This document shows, in pieces, positions 1 through 6,049 of a DNA stretch of 6,800 bases. Numbering within the stretch: the stretch's first letter is position 1; the number at the start of each line of letters is the position of its first letter. A model generated the notes under the pieces. It had not been told where the DNA came from. It was given only the letters and a program-made list of their open reading frames with translations, and searched no databases. Source of the DNA: JBKBXU01 sp046313675 (GTDB lineage: Bacteria > Bacteroidota > Bacteroidia > Cytophagales > Cytophagaceae); assembly GCA_046313675.1 (NCBI GenBank), contig JBKBXU010000262.1:1-6800 (forward strand). The letters are read 5' to 3'. Made by a program: the position numbers and the translations under genes.

Positions 1-653
1 GCCATTATGCTCCAGTCGATTGCCCTTTGTGCATATATAGAATTAACAATGCCTATCCCTGTCATCACACTCGTACCATTCATAACAGCAAGGCCTTCCC
101 TTAAGGTAATTTGCATTGGGCTTATGTTAAGTTCGGAAAAAACCTCCTCCGTAGGTCGTATTTCTCCTTTATATTGCACCTGACCTTCCCCGATCATCAC
201 CAGGGCAAGATGCGCCAACTGAACAAGGTCGCCACTTGCGCCGACTCCCCCATGTTCAAAAATAAGTGGACTTATGTCGTTATTTATTAGCTTGGTAAGA
301 ACTTCTATGGCCGAAGGGCTTACTCCAGAATAGCCAAGAGATAGAGTGTTTAGGCGGGCAAGCATGGAAGCTTTTACGTATTCAGGCTCCAATGAATTTC
401 CAAAACCTGAGGCATGGCTCCTTATAAGGTTGTACTGTAGTTCCTTTTGTTCGGATTCATCAATCCTGTACTGTGCCATGGGGCCAAAACCGGTATTGAT
501 GCCATATATGATTTTGTTTTTAGAAAAGTCTTTGAGAAATGTAAAACTTTCTTCTACCTTATTTTTTGAGGTATCTGAAATAACTACTTCTTCACCTTTG
601 ATAACTTTTTTGATATCAGCAAGACCTAAAGAAGAAAAACCAATTTGAACCAT
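1..653 (-). CDS. Aromatic amino acid (probably tyrosine) ammonia-lyase, 3' end outside window
   Basis: This MIO-dependent lyase of the HAL/PAL/TAL family probably converts L-tyrosine to 4-coumarate, the starter of aryl polyene pigments, in the cytoplasm. Reading the complement from the ATG at 653 gives 217 residues; family members are about 500-515 long, so less than half is visible. Catalytic Tyr50 lies in IIYGINTGFG (residues 48-57). The Ala-Ser-Gly triad that cyclises into the MIO electrophile is at 139-141 within GVGASGDLVQLAHLAL. The substrate-selectivity segment is RSHASG (78-83). NGTSVMTGI at 192-200 is also family-typical. The whole stretch closely resembles the F. johnsoniae tyrosine ammonia-lyase as I recall it, including FGPMAQYRI and LIFEHGGVGASGD. 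The start is the first ATG after an in-frame TAA about 24 bases upstream; no clear Shine-Dalgarno is present. It is divergent from the plus-strand operon. Automatic pipelines may call it hutH; histidine lyase activity is the main alternative, but no other hut gene is seen. Confidence 0.9.
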   Translation of the reverse strand, partial: MVQIGFSSLGLADIKKVIKGEEVVISDTSKNKVEESFTFLKDFSKNKIIYGINTGFGPMAQYRIDESEQKELQYNLIRSHASGFGNSLEPEYVKASMLARLNTLSLGYSGVSPSAIEVLTKLINNDISPLIFEHGGVGASGDLVQLAHLALVMIGEGQVQYKGEIRPTEEVFSELNISPMQITLREGLAVMNGTSVMTGIGIVNSIYAQRAIDWSIM

Positions 654-874
654 TACTTTTTTTGATAAATAACGACCTTACAAACAGAAATTGTAAAGGC
701 ATACAAAACAAAACATAAACCTATTATGAACCAACAAAATTTCTTCTTCTTTTTGCTTATAAACCACATAAAATATTACCTCTCACTCGTTAAGAAAAAT
801 AAGATTTCGTAGTTCGGTCTGGTATAAAATAAAAAAAACTGATTACTTAGATAAAATATTTTCCGAAGAATTTT
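654..874. promoter_or_regulatory. AT-rich divergent intergenic region
   Basis: These 221 bases separate the divergent lyase and halogenase-like genes, so they should carry promoters for both directions. They are strongly AT-rich with several A- and T-runs. I see no convincing ORF, tRNA, strong hairpin or terminator. Toward the lyase there is a plausible Bacteroidota-type promoter, listed separately. Toward the plus-strand gene I find no good TAnnTTTG match; the nearest candidates are a TATAAAAT at about 823-830 and an AT-rich stretch at about 850-862, both weak. Ahead of the plus-strand ATG only a poor purine stretch (GAAGAA, 865-870) could act as a ribosome binding site. Confidence 0.6.
709..738 (-). 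promoter_or_regulatory. Candidate Bacteroidota promoter for the lyase gene
   Basis: On the minus strand, TTTG (complement of 735-738) is followed by a 17-base spacer and then TATGTTTTG (complement of 709-717). This approximates the Bacteroidota primary-sigma consensus of a TTTG or TTG -33 box and a TAnnTTTG -7 box, with one extra base inside the -7 box. Transcription would start near position 702, giving a leader of about 50 bases. It is a motif match in AT-rich DNA only, so confidence is low. Confidence 0.3.
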
Positions 875-2125
875 ATGCATAATTCAGAATCCATTCAGGA
901 AGTTGATGTATTGGTTATAGGCGCAGGTCCGGCTGGAACCATAGCCGCTTCTATTATAAAAAATAGCGGATTTGATGTTAAAATCGTGGAAAAAGAAAAT
1001 TTCCCGCGTTTTGTAATCGGAGAGAGCCTTCTGCCCCGTTGTATGGAAAACCTGGAGTATGCAGGACTCCTGGAGGCGGTTGAAAAAGTTGGTTTTCAAA
1101 AGAAATTTGGTGCTAAATTTTCGCATGTAAGGAACGGCACCATCTGTGATTTTGATTTTTCAACGCAGTTTACTAAAGGATGGAATTGGACATGGCAGGT
1201 AAAAAGGGCGGATTTTGACCTTGTTTTGGCTAACGAGACGAAAAGCAAAGGCGTCGAAATAGATTACCGCTCAGAAGTAACAGAGGTTTCCTTTTCTGAC
1301 GATGGCAGCTCTGTCACTTCTGTTAAAAGAGAAGATGGGTCTATGTATCGGGTGAAGGCCAGGTTCATTGTTGATGCAAGCGGTTACGGAAGGGTATTGC
1401 CCCGTCTCCTGGACTTAAATGTTCCATCTAACCTGCCGGTAAGGGCATCTTTTTTCAGTCATATGATAGATAATAAGAGACCGGAAGGCATCGATGGGAA
1501 CCGCATATTGATTATCGATTATACAGATGGGGTATGGTTATGGGTCATACCATTTTCAGATGGGACTACTTCGGTGGGAGTGGTAGGGGATCCCGAAATC
1601 ATAAATAGGTATGAAGGAACATTGGAAGAACAGTTTGCACAATGGATAGAGGCAGTGCCCGATTTGAAAACACGTTTTGTTGCGGAAAATATTACATTCG
1701 GCCCACGTAAAATTTCAGGATATTCGGCCGCAGTAAAATCCTTATACGGGAAAGGTTTTGTACTTACTGGTAACAGTACGGAGTTTCTGGATCCGATATT
1801 TTCTTCAGGGGTGACCTTGGCTTCTGAATCAAGCGCTACTGCCGCAAAATTGATAGTTATGGAACTTAATGGGGTAAAAGTGAATTGGGAAGAGGATTAC
1901 TCAAATTATCTTATGTTGGGCGTAAATGTTTTCAGAACATTTGTAACTAGGTGGTATGATGGGACTTTACAAAAAATATTCTTTTCCAATGAATCAAATC
2001 ATGAACTGAAAAGTCAAATATGCTCTGTGTTGGCCGGCTATGTTTGGGACCTTGACAATCCTTTTGTGAAGAAACATGATCGTGCTGTAGTGGCTTTGGC
2101 CAATGTATTAGGTGATCTGAAATAA
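875..2125 (+). CDS. FAD-dependent halogenase-like oxidoreductase
   Basis: The protein has 416 residues and belongs to the flavin-dependent halogenase / geranylgeranyl-reductase-like superfamily. It probably acts in the cytoplasm on a phenolic or resorcinol ring of the pigment or its precursor. The Rossmann FAD motif GAGPAG is at 16-21, with Glu39 closing the second strand as the ribose ligand. FPRFVIGESLLP (43-54) is the IGES signature of phenolic halogenases, followed by GFQKKFGAKF (73-82), whose lysines include the likely counterpart of the catalytic Lys that forms the chloramine or positions HOCl. WLWVIP at 221-226 fits the WxWxIP motif treated as diagnostic of flavin halogenases. DASG is at 167-170, and FLDPIFSSGV at 304-313 is the late FAD-binding region; the usual GDAA just before it reads GNST. 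The length suits the shorter phenol/pyrrole halogenase group rather than the 500-plus-residue tryptophan enzymes. A hydroxylating monooxygenase is the main alternative. It is the first plus-strand gene after the divergent region. Confidence 0.85.
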   Translation: MHNSESIQEVDVLVIGAGPAGTIAASIIKNSGFDVKIVEKENFPRFVIGESLLPRCMENLEYAGLLEAVEKVGFQKKFGAKFSHVRNGTICDFDFSTQFTKGWNWTWQVKRADFDLVLANETKSKGVEIDYRSEVTEVSFSDDGSSVTSVKREDGSMYRVKARFIVDASGYGRVLPRLLDLNVPSNLPVRASFFSHMIDNKRPEGIDGNRILIIDYTDGVWLWVIPFSDGTTSVGVVGDPEIINRYEGTLEEQFAQWIEAVPDLKTRFVAENITFGPRKISGYSAAVKSLYGKGFVLTGNSTEFLDPIFSSGVTLASESSATAAKLIVMELNGVKVNWEEDYSNYLMLGVNVFRTFVTRWYDGTLQKIFFSNESNHELKSQICSVLAGYVWDLDNPFVKKHDRAVVALANVLGDLK

Positions 2126-2127
2126 AA

Positions 2128-2202
2128 ATGCATACGATTTCTCATATAGCTTTTACAACAATTACAGAATTTGCCAATAGTTTTAGCAAGTTTCTTTCAT
2201 GA
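2128..2202 (+). other. 24-codon ORF bridging two operon genes
   Basis: An ATG two bases after the TAA of the halogenase-like gene opens a 24-codon ORF (begins MHTISHIAF, ends SKFLS). Its TGA overlaps the ATG of the following transporter gene as ATGA at 2199-2202. It has no family I recognise and no obvious Shine-Dalgarno. The geometry would allow ribosomes to reinitiate across the gap and couple translation of the flanking genes, but an ORF of this length can arise by chance. It is listed so that the otherwise empty 73-base gap is described. Confidence 0.15.
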
Positions 2203-5200
2203 CAACTATTTTCTACAAAATACATCTTCTCACCAAAAGGTATAAAGCAGTTTCAATAACTTTTTTTATTCTTATACTAAGCACCTGCCTGTATTTTGCT
2301 TCGAAAATTGATTTAGAAGAAAATATTGTGAATGTTATTCCTAAGGACAATAACATTGTACAGATTAATAAAGCATTGGAAGGATTTAAAATGAATAACA
2401 GGCTTGTTTTTCATCTATATTATAATGATAGCTCCAAAACTGCCCAGGATCTTATAAGGGCGGTTCATCAAATTGAAGATAGCATAAATAATAATTTTTT
2501 AGAATATATCAGTGAACTAAAGATACAGTTTCCCGATAGCCATCTTGAAACAATGTATAGCTACTATACCAGGCATTTACCGCTATACCTGGAGGATGAT
2601 GATTATGCGGTTGTTTCTGAACGCACTACGGAAGAAGGGATTAGGAAAACCGTGGAAAATAATTACCGCGCACTTATTTCCCCAATGAGCATGGTAACCA
2701 AGAAAATGCTTGTCAAGGATCCATTTAACCTGGTAAGTATTCCATTAAAGAAGACCAGGGAATTTCAATTTGATGATAATATACAGCTTTATCATAATCA
2801 TCTTTTGACTAAAGATCAGCGGCATTTGATTTTCTTTGTGGGATTGGCCAATCCTCCTAATGAAACATCCAAGAACGGAGCCTTTATTGCAGGAATGGAT
2901 AAGCTGATTCAATCTTTTGAAGTTTCGAATCCATCGTTGAATATTGAATATTTTGGGCAAACGGCTGTATCTGTTGCAAATGCCAATCAGATCAAACAAG
3001 ATATTTATATCACCGTGACCTTGGCTGTGGTAATATTATTCTTGTTCATTTCATTTTTCTATAGAAATCCACTGGTGTTTTTTACCGCTATTACTCCCGG
3101 TGTTTTTGGTGCGGTTGTGGCTATTGCCTTCCTTGCTATAGTCAAAAGCAAGGTTTCCATAATTTCTTTAGGGGTAGGATCCGTGTTGCTTGGAATTACC
3201 ATTGACTATGCACTTCACTTCTTTACACATTATAAAGATCGAAAAAATATTAAGCTGTTGTTTGATGACTTGACCGTTCCCTTGTTGATGAGCAGCCTTA
3301 CCACTTCCTGCGCTTTTTTTTCCTTGATCTTCTTACGTTCGGAAGCCCTTGCAGATCTGGGGATTTTTGCCGGCGTCAGTGTTGTTGCATCTGCACTGTA
3401 CACTCTGCTGGTTTTGCCGCATTTGATAGGGGGGAGAGTACAGCAAAGCAAGATAGAAAATAGAAGAAATTTTGTAGAAAAAATTGTTTCCGGATTATCA
3501 AATTATCCTTTTTACAAAGCAAAATGGACTATTGTACTTTTAATATTTCTTTCCACCATCAGTATTTTTACCTGGAGAAACTATTCTTTCGAAACAGAGA
3601 TGCTTCGGTTGAACTATATGCCAGAGCGCCTTGCCCAATATGAGAAAAACCTCAATAACATTTCCTCATTTTCTGCCAATAATATTTATGTTATAACCAC
3701 CGGAGCTTCTTTATGGGAAGCACTTGAGAAGGAATCTGTTTTAAATGGGAAATTACGAAGCCTGAAAGATCGTGGAATCATACATAAGTATTCTGTTGCA
3801 AACGATATCATTCCTGATCAGGAAACACAAAAAATCAGGCTTGAAAAATGGAATACATTCTGGCAGGAAAATGATAGGGATACTCTATTTGTCAAATTTG
3901 TCAATACTGCTTCCCAGGTGGGTTTCCGGGCAGATGGTTTCGGGGGATTACAAAAATTACTTGATGTAAATTATAAACCCTTAAGTGAATCGGATATTGC
4001 GGACATCTTATCGGTAGTCGGTGAAGATTTTATTATAAGAAGTGGCGATAGTGTATCTGTTATTTCTTCTATTAAAACCAGCAGGGAAAATAAAGCTCAG
4101 GTATACGAAGAGTTAGGGATAGCAAAAGGCTCGCTTGCTTTTGATCAAGGCTACATTACGGCCCATCTTGTGCAGTTGCTACAGGAAGATTTCAATAAAC
4201 TGGTAAATTTATCTTTGATTGTAGTATTCCTAATCCTTCTGGTATGCTATGGCCGTATTGAGCTGGCACTTCTGACTTTTGCCCCTATTTTACTTAGTTG
4301 GTTATGGATTTTGGGGATTATGGGGGTTTTTGACCTGAAGTTTAATATAGTCAATATTATAGTCTGTACATTTGTATTTGGCTTGGGCATAGATTACAGC
4401 ATTTTTGTAACAAGAGGATATACACAAAAATTTCAATCCGGCCTAGAAACTATCTCTTCCTATAAAAAATCTATCCTTCTTTCAGCAATTACCACCTTAG
4501 TGAGCATAGGTGTATTGGTTTTTGCAGAACATCCGGCCTTAAGGTCTATAGCCCTACTGGCTATTATTGGGATTTGCTCCGTTATATTTATTACATTCAC
4601 CGTTCAGCCCTTATTGTATAAATTTTTTATATTAAATAGAAAAGAAAAAGGCTTGATTCCCTATACACTGAAGTCTTTTTTACTTTCATCATTTGCCATA
4701 TTTTATTTTTTATTTACCTGTTTGCTGCTCGTGATCGTTCGCATACTTTTTATTATACCTGTTTTTTCAGAAAAGAAGAGAAAAACAGGTTTTAGGTATT
4801 TAATAATGATTTTATGTCGCTCCATTGTGTACATAATGGCTAATGTAAAAAAAACGATCGTCGGGAAAAAAAATGTGGACTTTAGTTCCCCTTCAGTGAT
4901 TATCAGCAACCATCACTCTTTTTTAGATATCATACTGCTATTAATGTTCAACCCAAAAGTGGTGATGGTGACAAATGATTGGGTATATCATTCTCCATTT
5001 TTTGGTTTAGCTGTGCAATATGCCGACTTTATACCTGCGCATAAAGGCATAGAAGGGCAATTAGAAAAAATCCGGGATTTGGTGGCAGAGGGGTATTCCA
5101 TCATAATATTTCCGGAAGGCACCAGGTCTGCTTCTGCTGAAATTGGCCGTTTTCACAAGGGCGCATTTTATTTATCCGAATATCTTAAATTGGATATCCA

Positions 5201-6044
5201 ACCGGTGATCCTTCATGGTACAAGCTATGCTATGCCAAAGAATGATGGTTTATATTTAAGAGGGGGAGAAGTAACAATAAAATTTTTACCCAGAATTAAA
5301 TACAACGATGCGGAATTTGGTAATACCTATTCTGAACGTACCAAAAAAATTAGCCGGTATTTTAAGTCAGAATATCAGGTTCTGCGACAGGAAAAAGAAC
5401 TGCCTGATTTTTATAAAGAAACTATTTTTAAAAATTACCTTTATAAAGGGCCTGTGTTAGAATGGTATCTGAAAATAAAATATCGATTGGAGCAAGGATA
5501 TACCTTGTTTCATGAGCTTATTCCAAGGGATGCAAAGGTCTATGACGTTGGGTGTGGCTATGGTTTCCTTTCTTATTCTCTTGCTTTTAGTAGCGGAAGA
5601 AGACAAATTGTGGGTATCGACTATGATCAGTCAAAAATTGAAATTGCAAATAATTGTCCGGTAAAACCCTCTAACCTGTTGTTTCTACATAGAGATGTTT
5701 GTACTGTACCTTATGAGAAAGCGGATGTTTTTGTTGTCAGTGACGTCTTACATTATTTGCTGCCTCATGATCAGAAGATACTTATGGATAATATGCTTAA
5801 GAACCTGGTAGAAGGTGGTAAAATGATTATCAGGGACGGGGACAGTAGTAAAAAAGGTAAACATAGGGGTACAGCTCTTACGGAATACTTTTCTACCGGC
5901 TTTGGATTTAATAAAACCAAAAATATGCTCTGCTATATTTCAGAAGAAATGATTAAAAATTTTGCGGCTCAAAACATGCTTAAAATGACAGTTATTGACA
6001 ATACCAAATTTACGTCAAACACTATATATATACTGGAGAAATAA
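2199..6044 (+). CDS. Trifunctional MMPL transporter / lysophospholipid-type acyltransferase / SAM methyltransferase
   Basis: This 1281-residue inner-membrane protein has three modules. Residues 1-810 form an RND/MMPL exporter: TM1 about 17-35, a periplasmic loop 36-269, TM2-6 about 270-410, TM7 about 443-458, a second loop 461-666 and TM8-12 about 667-805. Asp336-Tyr337 (ITIDYALH) and Asp732-Tyr733 (GLGIDYSIF) match the paired Asp-Tyr proton relay of MmpL proteins, so transport is probably proton-driven. Residues about 885-1065 form a PlsC-type acyltransferase with NHHSFLD (H905, D910, the HX4D dyad) and FPEGTRS (971-977). Residues about 1085-1281 form a class I methyltransferase with the SAM loop YDVGCGYGF (1115-1123), acidic Asp1141 in VGIDYD and a later SDVLHYLL (1181-1188). 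A hydrophobic stretch at 824-856 joins the first two modules. All key motifs are intact with no frameshift. In-frame TAG at 2184 and lack of another start fix the ATG at 2199. Separate MMPL, acyltransferase and methyltransferase genes occur in aryl-polyene clusters, and this fusion is a recognised Bacteroidota architecture. It probably acylates, methylates and exports pigment or its lipid conjugate; the order of steps is inference. Confidence 0.9.
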   Translation: MTTIFYKIHLLTKRYKAVSITFFILILSTCLYFASKIDLEENIVNVIPKDNNIVQINKALEGFKMNNRLVFHLYYNDSSKTAQDLIRAVHQIEDSINNNFLEYISELKIQFPDSHLETMYSYYTRHLPLYLEDDDYAVVSERTTEEGIRKTVENNYRALISPMSMVTKKMLVKDPFNLVSIPLKKTREFQFDDNIQLYHNHLLTKDQRHLIFFVGLANPPNETSKNGAFIAGMDKLIQSFEVSNPSLNIEYFGQTAVSVANANQIKQDIYITVTLAVVILFLFISFFYRNPLVFFTAITPGVFGAVVAIAFLAIVKSKVSIISLGVGSVLLGITIDYALHFFTHYKDRKNIKLLFDDLTVPLLMSSLTTSCAFFSLIFLRSEALADLGIFAGVSVVASALYTLLVLPHLIGGRVQQSKIENRRNFVEKIVSGLSNYPFYKAKWTIVLLIFLSTISIFTWRNYSFETEMLRLNYMPERLAQYEKNLNNISSFSANNIYVITTGASLWEALEKESVLNGKLRSLKDRGIIHKYSVANDIIPDQETQKIRLEKWNTFWQENDRDTLFVKFVNTASQVGFRADGFGGLQKLLDVNYKPLSESDIADILSVVGEDFIIRSGDSVSVISSIKTSRENKAQVYEELGIAKGSLAFDQGYITAHLVQLLQEDFNKLVNLSLIVVFLILLVCYGRIELALLTFAPILLSWLWILGIMGVFDLKFNIVNIIVCTFVFGLGIDYSIFVTRGYTQKFQSGLETISSYKKSILLSAITTLVSIGVLVFAEHPALRSIALLAIIGICSVIFITFTVQPLLYKFFILNRKEKGLIPYTLKSFLLSSFAIFYFLFTCLLLVIVRILFIIPVFSEKKRKTGFRYLIMILCRSIVYIMANVKKTIVGKKNVDFSSPSVIISNHHSFLDIILLLMFNPKVVMVTNDWVYHSPFFGLAVQYADFIPAHKGIEGQLEKIRDLVAEGYSIIIFPEGTRSASAEIGRFHKGAFYLSEYLKLDIQPVILHGTSYAMPKNDGLYLRGGEVTIKFLPRIKYNDAEFGNTYSERTKKISRYFKSEYQVLRQEKELPDFYKETIFKNYLYKGPVLEWYLKIKYRLEQGYTLFHELIPRDAKVYDVGCGYGFLSYSLAFSSGRRQIVGIDYDQSKIEIANNCPVKPSNLLFLHRDVCTVPYEKADVFVVSDVLHYLLPHDQKILMDNMLKNLVEGGKMIIRDGDSSKKGKHRGTALTEYFSTGFGFNKTKNMLCYISEEMIKNFAAQNMLKMTVIDNTKFTSNTIYILEK
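4757..4790. repeat. Perfect 10-base inverted repeat inside the fusion gene
   Basis: ACCTGTTTTT (4757-4766) is exactly complementary to AAAAACAGGT (4781-4790), with a 14-base loop. It lies inside the coding sequence and encodes the end of the hydrophobic linker and the following basic turn (about residues 853-864), between the transporter and acyltransferase modules. It is not followed by a long T-run, so it is not a convincing terminator. It may be chance in AT-rich DNA or a weak mRNA hairpin. Confidence 0.5.
6035..6038 (+). promoter_or_regulatory. Shine-Dalgarno-like GGAG before the last gene
   Basis: GGAG lies in the last codons of the fusion gene, 11 bases ahead of the ATG at 6050. It is the clearest ribosome binding site in the window. 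Together with the 5-base gap between the stop at 6042-6044 and the ATG, it supports the chosen start and translational coupling to the upstream gene. Confidence 0.5.
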
Positions 6045-6049
6045 GTGCG

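Noticed and set aside
346..648. 100-codon plus-strand ORF
   Set aside because: It lies wholly antisense to the lyase, whose frame shows intact family motifs across the same stretch.
1..653. Histidine utilisation (hutH) assignment
   Set aside because: The fold is shared, but the neighbours are pigment-type genes, no hutU/hutI/hutG is seen, and the sequence resembles the flavobacterial tyrosine lyase more closely.
884..1126. 80-codon minus-strand ORF
   Set aside because: It is antisense to the FAD-binding region of the halogenase-like gene and has no recognisable protein features.
875..2125. Geranylgeranyl reductase for archaeal-type or chlorophyll lipids
   Set aside because: The superfamily is the same, but WxWxIP and the IGESLLP segment favour a halogenase-type enzyme, and there is no isoprenoid-lipid context.
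2126..2198. Terminator or promoter between the halogenase-like and fusion genes
   Set aside because: No hairpin with a T-run and no good TTTG/TAnnTTTG pair is visible; the genes are more likely co-transcribed.
4757..4790. Transcription terminator
   Set aside because: The hairpin is inside an intact ORF, the stem has few GC pairs and there is no proper T-run after it.
2745..4909. Several short ORFs on both strands (2745-2999, 3230-3451, 3772-3969, 4703-4909)
   Set aside because: All are nested inside the 1281-codon fusion gene, which is continuous and has domain motifs throughout; the small ORFs show no family signature.
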